Source of the DNA: Deltaproteobacteria bacterium | GTDB taxonomy: Bacteria > Desulfobacterota > GWC2-55-46 | Assembly (NCBI GenBank): GCA_016218095.1 | Contig: JACREV010000193.1 | Location: 1-15,104 of the forward strand | Length of the DNA stretch: 15,104 bases | Direction: 5' to 3' | Shown: in pieces, positions 1 to 7,442 of the stretch | Numbering within the stretch: position 1 is the stretch's first letter | Layout of the letters: each line of letters opens with the position of its first letter | Notes under the pieces: model-generated | The model's input: the letters and a program-made list of their open reading frames with translations, nothing else | Databases searched by the model: none | Told to the model about the DNA's origin: nothing | Program-made: the position numbers and the translations under genes

Positions 1-406
1 TCCGAAGAGGGTTCTCAAGCGTTGCGATATCGAACGGCCTCCCGTACGCGCTCATCTTTGACGGCGGCGCGGGGTGTATGGAGCGTAGCTCAGCAGGCGG
101 CTCTATGCCCTTTGATGCGAGGCCATAGGCTATGTACCCGGCCACAAGCGGCGCTATAACGAATACGATGTTCCTTACAAAAGCCTTCTTCGGGTCTTTG
201 AGGAGCGCCCTTATGGGACGAAAGAGCTCTTCAGTCGATTCATCCGTCGAGGTCATGACGAGGAGTACGGTCGCGACGACGAGGACCATGTACATGAATA
301 TGAGGCTCTCGGGGATGGGCTTGCCAAGAAAGACCCCCGGCGCTTTGAGAAGGGCGTATATGACTGCGACGATTATAACAAACTGCGCGAGCTTAGGGAG
401 CCTCAT
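1..406 (-). CDS. Membrane protein of bd-like oxidase operon, probable N-terminal part of a cytochrome c subunit (3' end cut by window)
   Basis: The first 135 residues are visible and the C-terminus runs off the window. Three hydrophobic helices are seen at about residues 8-24, 34-52 and 77-97, with a charged cytoplasmic-type loop (TDESTEELFRPIRALLKDPKK) between the second and third. After the last helix comes a polar stretch containing HPAPPS and ending in ATLENPLR. In similar operons, as I recall them, such a segment leads into a periplasmic haem c domain, so a cytochrome c domain beyond the edge is an inference; no CxxCH is visible here. The start ATG overlaps the stop of the upstream cytochrome c gene by 4 bp (ATGA), so translation is coupled. 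A purine-rich GGAGG ribosome site lies in 407-420. I am confident of the gene and unsure of its product. Confidence 0.7.
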   Translation of the reverse strand, partial: MRLPKLAQFVIIVAVIYALLKAPGVFLGKPIPESLIFMYMVLVVATVLLVMTSTDESTEELFRPIRALLKDPKKAFVRNIVFVIAPLVAGYIAYGLASKGIEPPAELRSIHPAPPSKMSAYGRPFDIATLENPLR

Positions 407-966
407 CTCGCCCCCTCCGCGCCTGCGGCTGAAGCGTCCACGGCCCCGGCCCCATCGATCCCCCCTGCCTCTTCAGGCGTGACCGTCACTTCAATGCCTG
501 AGAGCCTCTGGAGGTACGCGATGACGGAGTCCACCTCCTGCCTGCTGAGCCCTATCGCGCCTGTCGTCACGTCGGGCATGGGAGACGTCTTTTCGTCCCC
601 CGCCATTCCATACCCCGTCACCACATACGCCGAAGGGCTCGCAAGCGATTCGCGGATGTACTCAACGGCTGTCTTCGCCGTGCCGTGATAATCCGGCGCG
701 GCCATGCGCGTATCGGCAACATCGACGATATTGTCAAGGAGCGGGGCCCTGCCCGCGGCGTTGTGGCAGAGCGCGCACGCGCCCTTGCCCTTGAATATCT
801 TCTCTCCGAGGGCCACAAACCCCTCGACACCGGAGGCGATCTCAACCGCCTCAAGAGACGGCGGCTCCTCTGGTTTCATCGGCGGCACATAGAGAGAAGA
901 AAACAGCGTATACGCCGCGATGATCGCGACAGAGAAAGCGGCTACCTTTAGAAACCTCTTATTCAC
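403..966 (-). CDS. Membrane-anchored monohaem cytochrome c
   Basis: This 187-residue protein has an uncleaved-looking N-terminal hydrophobic anchor (about residues 7-26) followed by a periplasmic cytochrome c domain. One haem-attachment motif, CALCH, is at residues 64-68. Candidate distal methionines are M121 (GYGM) and M130 (SPMPDV); the latter sits in the usual place before the C-terminal helix (about 141-155). The last 25 residues are an Ala/Gly-rich tail of low complexity. Translation starts at GTG, which overlaps the end of the CydA-like gene by 8 bp, and the gene's own stop overlaps the next gene. The tight coupling and CydA-like neighbour imply that this is an electron-carrying subunit of the same membrane complex. 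It most likely passes electrons to the oxidase-like protein; its direction and redox partner are inferred. Confidence 0.9.
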   Translation of the reverse strand: MNKRFLKVAAFSVAIIAAYTLFSSLYVPPMKPEEPPSLEAVEIASGVEGFVALGEKIFKGKGACALCHNAAGRAPLLDNIVDVADTRMAAPDYHGTAKTAVEYIRESLASPSAYVVTGYGMAGDEKTSPMPDVTTGAIGLSRQEVDSVIAYLQRLSGIEVTVTPEEAGGIDGAGAVDASAAGAEGAR

Positions 967-2767
967 CGTAGTCCGCGCCCTTCCGGCCGCTCAGCCAGAA
1001 TATGAAGACCACGAGCGCCATGAATATTATCGTCCCTACTGATACCACATTCGCGGCGTACCCTATGGTCGGCGTGAACGCGTCGGGCGACGCGTCCCGC
1101 ATGACGGAAAACACATGCCAGTGCTGTCTTATCGCGGCCCTGACATACCCCATGAGCCCCATGAGCCAGGTGAACGAGACGGTGATGAGGAATATCGCGT
1201 ACTGGCTCCTCTCCGGCATCCGCCCCCATTTATAAACCCCCGCCTCCTTCGCGCCCCTGTAGATGAAGGCCTCTATCACAAGGCAGGCGACGATGGCGAA
1301 GAGGGTCGTCGCCACCTGAGGAACGGACGACGCCACCTTATATACCGTGTTCGTAAAATACCCGTAGTAGACTCCGAGGAATACTATATTCAAGATGGCG
1401 GAGGCGAATATCGCCGCCTGCGCCGCCTTGCCGTAGGGCGCCCATGAGACGACCGCCACCCTGTTCGCGCGCCTGTAGAAGAGGAAGCTCAGGAACGTAA
1501 AGAGGAGCATGATGTTCACGGCGGTATTCTTCGCGGGCATTAGGCCGAGCGGCCCGAGGTACGGATGGTACTGTCCGCCGAGCGCGCTCGCCTCCCATGG
1601 CTTTAATATCAGCGTATGCGGAGTAAACCAAACTATGAACGATACGGCGACCATGAAGGCTATGTACTTTATATAAGGCGTGTAGCGTCTGCCGCCCTCG
1701 CTCCTTGAAAGCCCGCACCAGAGGTAGTAGTTCGCGGCGAGGAACAGAGCCCCTATGATGACCGCCTGAATGATAAAGAGCCACGCGAAGACCCCGCCCA
1801 TGAGCGTTATCCCCATCTGCTGGCTGTACGCGTATATCTCCGCGGTGAGCCAGTACCCGGCGAACGGGAGCGGCAGGAGCGCGCCGATCGAGACGAGGTT
1901 TGCCGTGTACCCCATCCAGTCGTAGTGCGCCTTCTCCTCCTCCGTCGTGGAGCTTAAAAACCTGTACGCCGCATACGCGCCGACGATAGACCCGCCGTAC
2001 GCGATGTTTGCGATGAACCTGTGGAGGTTCATCGGGTTCCAGAGGTTATTGTGCACCGCCGCCCAGATGTCCCCCTTGAACGCGCCCTTGATATCCACGC
2101 CCGCCGGGGACATCATGAAGGTCACCCATGCGTTCGCCACGAACATTATCGCTGTCCCGGCGAGGTTCAGCGCGATGCCGATGCATAAGTGCGCGATCTT
2201 TCCAGCCCCGGTCCTCAACCTCTTCCATAGCCGGAAATAGAGGATAAGCGCCGCGTTTTCCAGGATGAAGAATAAGAAGTACAGAAAGACCGTGGGTCTG
2301 AATATCGAGAGGAGGTACTTCATCAACTGCGGGTAGAAGGCGAAGAGGACGACGGCTAAGATGACCCCCGTTCCGGCGGTGAGCGTGTACGCCGTCATCG
2401 AGACCCTTATGAACTCGTAGGCCATCCTGTCGTATCGCTCGTCCTTCCTGTAGATCCCTATCGCCTCTATTATGACGACGAATATCGGGACCGCTAGGAC
2501 GAAGGCCGCGAACCAGAGGTGCATCTGCGCCGCGAGCCAGACCGCGACCCTCGGGCGGACGATGGATGACGCCGGGTAGTCGTCTTTCGTAAGTCTCGGC
2601 GCGCCGCTCTCTGCCTCCGCAGGTGCAGACTCTACGGAAACAACAGAGGAGCCGGCCCCCTCGCCCGCGTAGGCCGGAGCGACATATATCTGCGAACAGG
2701 CGAGGATGACGAGGAGGAGAGCGACAGCCCTCATGAGCCCCGGAAGATACTTGTGCATTGTCTTCAC
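959..2767 (-). CDS. CydA-like (cytochrome bd oxidase subunit I superfamily) membrane protein
   Basis: This polytopic protein of about 602 residues has a signal peptide (about 1-34, ending APAYA; an LAC lipobox-like triplet lies inside it) and roughly 14 hydrophobic helices. The N-terminal half follows CydA: AAQMHLWF (H83, matching E. coli H19), FFILEN (E170, matching E107), a WNP turn at 243-245 and a VANAWV segment. It lacks the long quinol-binding Q-loop, carries extra C-terminal helices, and ends in a GYVRAAIRQHWHVF region that I align with the GWFVAEYGRQPW segment of CydA. By eye the positions of H186 and E445 are Ala. It therefore resembles the non-quinol bd-like families found with cytochromes c, not a classic quinol oxidase. 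GTG at 2767 is chosen because AAGGGG lies 5 nt upstream; ATG at 2758 is the alternative. No cydB is seen. Confidence 0.85.
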   Translation of the reverse strand: MKTMHKYLPGLMRAVALLLVILACSQIYVAPAYAGEGAGSSVVSVESAPAEAESGAPRLTKDDYPASSIVRPRVAVWLAAQMHLWFAAFVLAVPIFVVIIEAIGIYRKDERYDRMAYEFIRVSMTAYTLTAGTGVILAVVLFAFYPQLMKYLLSIFRPTVFLYFLFFILENAALILYFRLWKRLRTGAGKIAHLCIGIALNLAGTAIMFVANAWVTFMMSPAGVDIKGAFKGDIWAAVHNNLWNPMNLHRFIANIAYGGSIVGAYAAYRFLSSTTEEEKAHYDWMGYTANLVSIGALLPLPFAGYWLTAEIYAYSQQMGITLMGGVFAWLFIIQAVIIGALFLAANYYLWCGLSRSEGGRRYTPYIKYIAFMVAVSFIVWFTPHTLILKPWEASALGGQYHPYLGPLGLMPAKNTAVNIMLLFTFLSFLFYRRANRVAVVSWAPYGKAAQAAIFASAILNIVFLGVYYGYFTNTVYKVASSVPQVATTLFAIVACLVIEAFIYRGAKEAGVYKWGRMPERSQYAIFLITVSFTWLMGLMGYVRAAIRQHWHVFSVMRDASPDAFTPTIGYAANVVSVGTIIFMALVVFIFWLSGRKGADYGE

Positions 2768-2769
2768 TG

Positions 2770-2883
2770 CTACCCCTTGAATATGAACGAGAGCCCCTGA
2801 AGGCTCAGGAACGCGATATCGAGCGCGAGGAAGGCGAGCGCTGAGGCGGCAAAGGTTATTGCGAACGCCACGATCTTCTTCAT
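2770..2883 (-). CDS. 37-residue single-helix membrane protein at head of bd-like operon
   Basis: A 38-codon open frame starts at ATG 2883 and ends at TAG 2770-2772. Its product begins MKKIVAFAITF and ends LQGLSFIFKG, with one hydrophobic helix of about 25 residues between a positive N-terminus and a short C-terminal tail. AAGAGG lies 5 nt upstream of the ATG. It is the first frame after a strong promoter and ends 2 bp before the GTG of the CydA-like gene; that gene's ribosome site lies in its last codons, so the two are likely coupled. Size and position recall the accessory small subunits of bd oxidases (CydX, CydS), but I see no residue-level match to them. It could instead be a leader peptide, although its clean signal-anchor composition argues for a real membrane protein. 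Confidence 0.6.
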   Translation of the reverse strand: MKKIVAFAITFAASALAFLALDIAFLSLQGLSFIFKG

Positions 2884-2946
2884 GACAACCTCTTCTTAGG
2901 TTCAGACGGGTACTTACGACTTCCTTAGACGCATTCAGGCTGGTCC

Positions 2947-2983
2947 GCCCGTGATTATATCCTCTTACCCCTGTTTTTTTCAA
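2947..2983 (-). promoter_or_regulatory. Sigma70-type promoter of the bd-like oxidase operon
   Basis: On the minus strand a -35 hexamer TTGAAA (2983-2978) is followed by an 18-bp spacer and a perfect -10 hexamer TATAAT (2959-2954). This predicts a transcript start near 2947 and a leader of about 63 nt before the 37-residue ORF. No operator palindrome is evident in the leader. Confidence 0.65.
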
Positions 2984-3021
2984 TATCTGGCTCAAGTTGT
3001 ATGGATAAAATTCTCTTTTTT

Positions 3022-3030
3022 TGATAAAAT
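3022..3030 (+). promoter_or_regulatory. Possible extended -10 element for the hyp operon
   Basis: TGATAAAAT matches the extended -10 pattern TGnTAnAAT on the plus strand, directly upstream of the maturation endopeptidase ATG. No good -35 box is visible at normal spacing. If used, transcription would start at or next to the ATG at 3036, giving a leaderless message. This is a weak call. Confidence 0.25.
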
Positions 3031-3035
3031 AGAAG

Positions 3036-3578
3036 ATGAAAATAGTCCAAAACCTCCAAACATACAAATTGGCGCGAAAGACAAAGAAGAGGGCGCTCGT
3101 CCTCGGGGTCGGCAACATCCTCCTTAAAGACGACGGGCTCGGCGTAAGGACGGCCGAGTTCTTCGAGCGCTCGTACTCATTCGGTAGCGACGTCTCCTGT
3201 CTAGACGGCGGCACGGCCGGCGCGGGCCTGCTCACTCTGTTCAGCGAATTCAGCCACATAATCATAATCGACGCCCTCTCCTCAGATTCTCCACCGGGCG
3301 CCATCTACACATTCAGCGGGGAGGACCTGAAAAAGAAGGGGCCGCGCCTCAAGGCATCCGCGCACTCCATAGGGGTAAAGGACCTCCTCGACCTTGCGGC
3401 CTTCGAGGGCTCCCGCCCGGCGGTCTCGATAATAGGGATAGTCCCCTCGGAGATCTCCCCAGGCTTCACACTCTCGGACCCGGTCAGGGAAAAGCTCCCC
3501 GAGGCCGCGAGGGCGATATCCAAAGAGCTCAAACGCTTCGGCTTCAAGACCGCAAAGAGGAAGGAAAAAGATGCATGA
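3036..3578 (+). CDS. [NiFe]-hydrogenase maturation endopeptidase (HyaD/HybD/HycI family)
   Basis: A 180-residue protease removes the C-terminal extension of a [NiFe]-hydrogenase large subunit after nickel insertion. The family signature GVGNILLKDDGLGV is at residues 24-37. The three nickel-sensing residues of the family (E16, D62 and H93 in E. coli HybD) correspond by eye to D33, D79 (IIIIDAL) and H110 (SAHSIG). The N-terminus is about 18 residues longer than usual. ATG 3036 is the only ATG upstream of the core and has no well-spaced ribosome site, so either the message is leaderless or a TTG at 3069 is used. It is the first gene of the hyp operon and overlaps hypA by 8 bp. Its substrate large subunit is not in the window. 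Confidence 0.9.
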   Translation: MKIVQNLQTYKLARKTKKRALVLGVGNILLKDDGLGVRTAEFFERSYSFGSDVSCLDGGTAGAGLLTLFSEFSHIIIIDALSSDSPPGAIYTFSGEDLKKKGPRLKASAHSIGVKDLLDLAAFEGSRPAVSIIGIVPSEISPGFTLSDPVREKLPEAARAISKELKRFGFKTAKRKEKDA

Positions 3579-3912
3579 GATGGGAATAGCCAAAAGCCTC
3601 CTCGAGATCATCAAGAGGGAGATGAAGAAGTCGAAGGTAAAGAGGCTTAAAAAAGTCAGGGTAAAGATTGGCGAGCTGACGGCGGTCGAGCCGGAGGCCT
3701 TGAGGTTCTGCTTCGAGGCGTCCATAAAGGACACCGACCTCGACGGCGCGAGGCTCGAGATAGAGGACGTGCCGCTCACCGGCAAATGCCATGATTGCAG
3801 GACCAGGTTCCGCTTCCACCACTTCGTCAGCCTCTGCCCGGTCTGCGGCGGAAAAAAGATAGAGAAACTCACCGGGACCGAGCTCGATCTCGTATCGATC
3901 GAGGCGGTATAG
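3571..3912 (+). CDS. hypA: Hydrogenase nickel incorporation protein HypA
   Basis: This 113-residue zinc protein works with HypB to deliver nickel to the hydrogenase large subunit in the cytoplasm. The N-terminal MHE nickel-binding motif (H2) is intact. A C-terminal zinc ribbon has two CxxC pairs, at C73/C76 (KCHDC) and C89/C92 (LCPVC). Length is typical for the family. The start overlaps the endopeptidase gene by 8 bp, with AGAGGAAGG-type purines upstream of the ATG. A gap of 179 bp holding a palindromic repeat separates it from hypB, its functional partner. Confidence 0.96.
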   Translation: MHEMGIAKSLLEIIKREMKKSKVKRLKKVRVKIGELTAVEPEALRFCFEASIKDTDLDGARLEIEDVPLTGKCHDCRTRFRFHHFVSLCPVCGGKKIEKLTGTELDLVSIEAV

Positions 3913-3954
3913 GAATGGACCTTCCCGTAGCAAGCTTCGGGGTTTCTCTTTAAA

Positions 3955-4037
3955 CCTCCCCTCCCTTGACGGGAGGGGATAGAGGTGAGGGTGAGGTCCC
4001 GTTCACCCCTTCCTGCCTCCGCCAGTCAAGGGGGAGC
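3955..4037. repeat. Palindromic intergenic element, copy 1 (hypA-hypB gap)
   Basis: The left half is a perfect 8-bp stem, CCCCTCCC (3958-3965) and GGGAGGGG (3971-3978), around TTGAC. GGTGAGGGTGAGG follows, then GTTCACCCC, and a degraded mirror half with GTCAAGGGGGAG near 4025-4036. The same architecture recurs at 4791-4874 and elsewhere in the window. It fills about half of the hypA-hypB gap. The remaining bases up to hypB show nothing beyond a weak AAAGAG ribosome site. Confidence 0.75.
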
Positions 4038-4091
4038 CGGTCTTAAAAGTTACGAAACGAGCTTCGACGAATTTAACCCAAAGAGATTAAA

Positions 4092-4772
4092 ATGCACGAT
4101 ATTCTAATTGAAGAGAAGATACTCTCGGAGAACGACGCGATAGCTCACGAGAACCGGCACGCCTTCGCCGAAAGGGGCGTATTCGTCATCAACATGGTAA
4201 GCTCCCCTGGCGCGGGCAAGACGACCCTTATTGAAAGGATGACGCCCATATTACTCGACACGCTCGGCAGGTTCGCCGTTATCGAGGGCGACCTCGAGGG
4301 TGACCTCGACGCAGTTCGCATCGCGAGGGCAGGCGTACCGGTCAAGCAGATAACGACCGGCAAGGCCTGCCACCTCGACGCCCACAACATCGCCCACGCG
4401 CTCCCGTGGGCGCTCGAACAGGATGCAGGCCTCCTTATAATAGAGAACGTCGGCAACATGGTCTGCCCCGCGGAGTACGACCTCGGCGAGGACATGAAGG
4501 TCACGGTCTTGAGCGCCGCCGAGGGGGACGACAAGCCCCTTAAGTACCCGGCGATATTCGACGCGTCATCCGCCCTCATCATAAATAAGATCGATCTGGC
4601 GCCCCATACCGATTTCGACATAGAACGCGCGAGGGCCAACGCCCTTGCCATAAACCCGTCCCTTCAGATCTTCGAGACATCATGCAGGACCGGCGAGGGG
4701 ATAGAGCAGTGGTGCGCGTTCCTTGCCTCAAAGACTCTCGCTCTGCGGGGTTCGGTAAGTACTAGTCGTTAA
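4092..4772 (+). CDS. hypB: Hydrogenase nickel incorporation GTPase HypB
   Basis: This 226-residue GTPase powers nickel transfer from HypA to the hydrogenase large subunit. The Walker A segment SSPGAGKTT is at residues 37-45, a switch-region EGDLEGDLDA follows at 65-74, and the guanine-specificity motif NKID is at 165-168. The GTPase-domain metal site is present as C93-H94 (KACHLD) and C125 (NMVCP). The N-terminus is short and lacks both the His-rich nickel store and the CxxCGC site of E. coli HypB, so this is the minimal form. ATG 4092 has only a weak AAAGAG upstream. Repeat elements flank the gene on both sides. Confidence 0.96.
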   Translation: MHDILIEEKILSENDAIAHENRHAFAERGVFVINMVSSPGAGKTTLIERMTPILLDTLGRFAVIEGDLEGDLDAVRIARAGVPVKQITTGKACHLDAHNIAHALPWALEQDAGLLIIENVGNMVCPAEYDLGEDMKVTVLSAAEGDDKPLKYPAIFDASSALIINKIDLAPHTDFDIERARANALAINPSLQIFETSCRTGEGIEQWCAFLASKTLALRGSVSTSR

Positions 4773-4790
4773 TGGATGTCTCCTCTAACT

Positions 4791-4874
4791 TCCCCTCCCT
4801 TGATGGGAGGGGATTGATGGGAGGGTGGAGTTTTTCACCCCCACCCTAACCCTCCCCCATCAAGGGGGAGGGGA
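4791..4874. repeat. Palindromic intergenic element, copy 2 (hypB-hypF gap), best-preserved copy
   Basis: The element runs from TCCCCTCCCTTGATGGGAGG to ATCAAGGGGGAGGGGA. It is an imperfect inverted repeat: the left half (stem TCCCCTCCC-TTGAT-GGGAGGGGA, then GGGAGGGTGG) mirrors the right half (CACCCCCACCCTAACCC, then CTCCCCCATCAAGGGGGAGG). TTTTT sits at the centre. It occupies 84 of the 136 bp between hypB and hypF. It carries no coding capacity. Confidence 0.85.
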
Positions 4875-4908
4875 TTTTAAATGACGGGGTAGACCCAAGA
4901 GAGAATAA

Positions 4909-7227
4909 ATGGACAAGGCCCGCATACACATAACAGGCATAGTCCAGGGCGTGGGCTTCAGGCCTTTTGTCTATAACCTTGCCGCCACCCACGACCTCAA
5001 GGGCTACTGCCTGAACGACTCCGAAGGTGTCGTCATCGAGGCCGAGGGCGCGCATCTCGACGAATTCATCCGCGATCTCACACTTAAGGCCCCGCCTCTC
5101 TCGAAGATCGAGACGATAACCGTCACCGGCTCAATCGAGCGCGGCTTCAACGGCTTCACCATAAGGGAGAGTGTGGCGGTCTCGGGGAAATCCGTCCTCG
5201 TCTCCCCTGACATCTCCATATGCGAGGATTGCTCAAGGGAACTCTTCGACCCGGCGGACAGGCGGCACTTATATCCGTTCATAAACTGCACCAACTGCGG
5301 GCCGAGGTATTCGATAGTAAAAGACATCCCCTACGACCGCCCTCGGACCACGATGGCGCGCTTCACCTTATGTCCCGAATGCTCGGACGAATACCACGAC
5401 CCCTCGAACAGACGCTTCCACGCCCAGCCCAACGCGTGCAAAAAATGCGGCCCGAAGGTATGGCTCTCGAACAGGGACGGGTCCGAGATAGACGCCGGCG
5501 AGAACTTCAGCGCGATAAAAGAGGGACAGCGCCTGTTGAAGGAGGGGCGTATCCTCGCCATAAAGGGGCTCGGCGGTTTTCACCTCGCCTGCGACGCCTC
5601 GAACGACGACGCCGTTAAGAGGCTCCGCGAAAAGAAGCGGAGGTCCTTCATAAAGGGCGGGGCGTCTAACAAGCCCTTTGCCGTCATGTCGCGGGACATC
5701 GAATCCATAAGATCATTCGCGCTCATCGACTCGAAAGAGGAAGAGGCGCTCAAAGACAGGACGCGCCCGATAGTCCTTCTCAGAAAATCCGCCTCCACAC
5801 TTTCGGCCCATGTCGCGCCCGGCAACAGCAGGTACGGCGTGATGCTCCCTTATACGCCGCTCCACTTCCTCCTCTTTCATGATGGAGGGTTTAAGACCCT
5901 TGTCATGACAAGCGGGAATTTATCGGACGAGCCTATCGTAATCTCGAACGAAGAGGCCTTAACGCGCCTATCATCGATCGCCGACTGCATGCTCCTCCAC
6001 GACCGCGACATATACATGAGGGTCGACGACTCGATCGTAAGGGTCGATAACGGCGTGCGTCGGGTATTGCGCCGCGCGCGCGGATTTACGCCTGACGCGA
6101 TACCCCTGGGTGAGGAGATGGACGAGATATTCGCGGCCGGGCCGCTCCTCAAGAACACATTCACGATTACAAAGGGCCATAACGCCATCGTCGGCCAGCA
6201 CATCGGCGACCTCGAAAATGTGGATGCACTCGAGTTCTACAAGGAGACTCTCCGGAACCTCCAAAACACCTTCAAGGCCGAGCCAAGGGCCGTAGCCCTC
6301 GACATGCACCCTGATTACATGAGCTCCGCCTTCGCGAGGGAGTACGCGGAAGATCACGGCATAAAGATCGACCGGATCATCCCGGTCCAGCACCACCACG
6401 CGCACATCGCGAGCGTCATGGCCGAGCACGGGATCAAGGACGCGGTCATTGGGGTCGCCCTCGACGGCACGGGCTTAGGGACCGACGGAGAGGTCTGGGG
6501 AGGCGAGTTCCTCGTCTCTTCAAGGTCGTCGTTCACGCGCTCTGCCCATCTCTCTTATGTGAGGCTACCCGGCGGGGACGCGGCCGTGAGGGAGCCGTGG
6601 AGGATGGCGCTTTCCTGCCTCGTCGCCTCGTTCGGCGAGAGCGCCGAAAAAGAGGCACCTTTCTTCTTCGAAAGGAGGGAGGCGAAAGAGGCCGCGATTG
6701 TCAAAAAGATGGTCGGGACAGGCCTCAACTCCCCGCTCACTTCGAGCGCCGGGAGGCTCTTCGACGCAGTCGCCTCCATCATAGGCCTCAAGGACAGGAT
6801 CTCCTTTGAGGCAGAGGCCGCGATAGAGCTCGAATCGATCGCTGAAATAAGAGAAGGCCTGACCCCCTACCCATTCGGGATAAAAAATTGTAGCCCCGCT
6901 ATAATCGAGACGGCGCCGATAATAAAAGCTATCGTCGATGACATGAAGGGCGGGGTCTCGAAAGGTGAGATATCCGGCAGGTTCCACCTGACGATGGCGG
7001 AAGCGATAGCCGCTGTCGCCAAAGGCATCAGAGGAGAGACGGGGATAACAAAGACAGCCTTGAGCGGCGGGGTCTTCCAGAACGCCACACTGCTTTCGCT
7101 CGCGCTCGAAAGGCTTGAGAAGGCCGGGTTTAAATGTTACACCAACGAGAGGGTGCCCGCGAACGACGGCGGCGTATCCCTCGGCCAGGCGGCCATAGCC
7201 TGGGAAAAGATAAAGAAAGGCGTTTGA
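4909..7227 (+). CDS. hypF: Carbamoyltransferase HypF
   Basis: This 772-residue enzyme makes the carbamoyl group that HypE converts to the cyanide ligands of the [NiFe] centre, using carbamoyl phosphate and ATP. Domains in order: acylphosphatase (about 1-90, with GIVQGVGFRPFVY at 10-22); double zinc finger (CxxC pairs at C105/C108, C127/C130, C155/C158, C177/C180); YrdC-like domain (about 200-390, with KGLGGFHLACDA); and Kae1-like carbamoyltransferase domain (about 400-772) with the HHHAH metal motif at 495-499, ALDGTGLGTDG, SSAGRLFDA and SGGVFQNATLL. Length is normal. A short insertion (SFIKGGAS) interrupts the usual RKKRRxxKPFAVM motif. AAGAGAG precedes the ATG, and hypC follows after 2 bp. 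Confidence 0.97.
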   Translation: MDKARIHITGIVQGVGFRPFVYNLAATHDLKGYCLNDSEGVVIEAEGAHLDEFIRDLTLKAPPLSKIETITVTGSIERGFNGFTIRESVAVSGKSVLVSPDISICEDCSRELFDPADRRHLYPFINCTNCGPRYSIVKDIPYDRPRTTMARFTLCPECSDEYHDPSNRRFHAQPNACKKCGPKVWLSNRDGSEIDAGENFSAIKEGQRLLKEGRILAIKGLGGFHLACDASNDDAVKRLREKKRRSFIKGGASNKPFAVMSRDIESIRSFALIDSKEEEALKDRTRPIVLLRKSASTLSAHVAPGNSRYGVMLPYTPLHFLLFHDGGFKTLVMTSGNLSDEPIVISNEEALTRLSSIADCMLLHDRDIYMRVDDSIVRVDNGVRRVLRRARGFTPDAIPLGEEMDEIFAAGPLLKNTFTITKGHNAIVGQHIGDLENVDALEFYKETLRNLQNTFKAEPRAVALDMHPDYMSSAFAREYAEDHGIKIDRIIPVQHHHAHIASVMAEHGIKDAVIGVALDGTGLGTDGEVWGGEFLVSSRSSFTRSAHLSYVRLPGGDAAVREPWRMALSCLVASFGESAEKEAPFFFERREAKEAAIVKKMVGTGLNSPLTSSAGRLFDAVASIIGLKDRISFEAEAAIELESIAEIREGLTPYPFGIKNCSPAIIETAPIIKAIVDDMKGGVSKGEISGRFHLTMAEAIAAVAKGIRGETGITKTALSGGVFQNATLLSLALERLEKAGFKCYTNERVPANDGGVSLGQAAIAWEKIKKGV

Positions 7228-7229
7228 AT

Positions 7230-7442
7230 ATGTGTCTCGGCATACCGGGAAGGATAATAGAGATAAAGGGCGTAAAAGCCACAATTGATGTAGCCGGCAC
7301 GAGGAAGGAGGTCAATATGAAGCTCCTCCCCGATGCCAGGACCGGCGAGTTCGTCATCGTCCACGCAGGGTTCGCGATAGAGAAGGTCGACGAAGACAAG
7401 GCCAGAGAGGCGCTCGATCTCATAGACGGGATAATAGGATGA
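7230..7442 (+). CDS. hypC: Hydrogenase assembly chaperone HypC
   Basis: This 70-residue chaperone carries the Fe(CN)2CO unit with HypD and docks on the hydrogenase large-subunit precursor. The mature N-terminus MCLGIPG gives the essential C2 after Met removal, and H45 (VHAGFA) is the second conserved residue. This start is fixed by the MC motif, although the frame is open further upstream inside hypF. AAAGG lies about 8 nt upstream. The start is 2 bp after the hypF stop, and the stop overlaps hypD by 4 bp (ATGA). Confidence 0.96.
   Translation: MCLGIPGRIIEIKGVKATIDVAGTRKEVNMKLLPDARTGEFVIVHAGFAIEKVDEDKAREALDLIDGIIG

Noticed and set aside
2768..3304. The CydA-like frame stays open upstream to 3304, which would give a 781-residue protein.
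   Set aside because: The extra 179 residues are not hydrophobic or family-like, cross the promoter at 2954-2983 and run antisense to the endopeptidase gene; the signal peptide begins at 2767/2758.
3282..3872. A 196-codon minus-strand frame across the endopeptidase and hypA.
   Set aside because: Both plus-strand genes are confirmed by motifs; the antisense frame has no recognisable content or ribosome site.
4791..4874. Intrinsic terminator between hypB and hypF.
   Set aside because: The T5 run lies in the loop between the arms, not after a stem, and the same element occurs far from gene ends.
7134..7229. Longer frame upstream of hypC.
   Set aside because: It overlaps the hypF coding end, and HypC function needs the N-terminal Met-Cys start at 7230.
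6565..7284. A 239-codon open frame on the minus strand inside hypF.
   Set aside because: It is antisense to strongly conserved HypF motifs, has no domain-like features, and is explained by high GC content.
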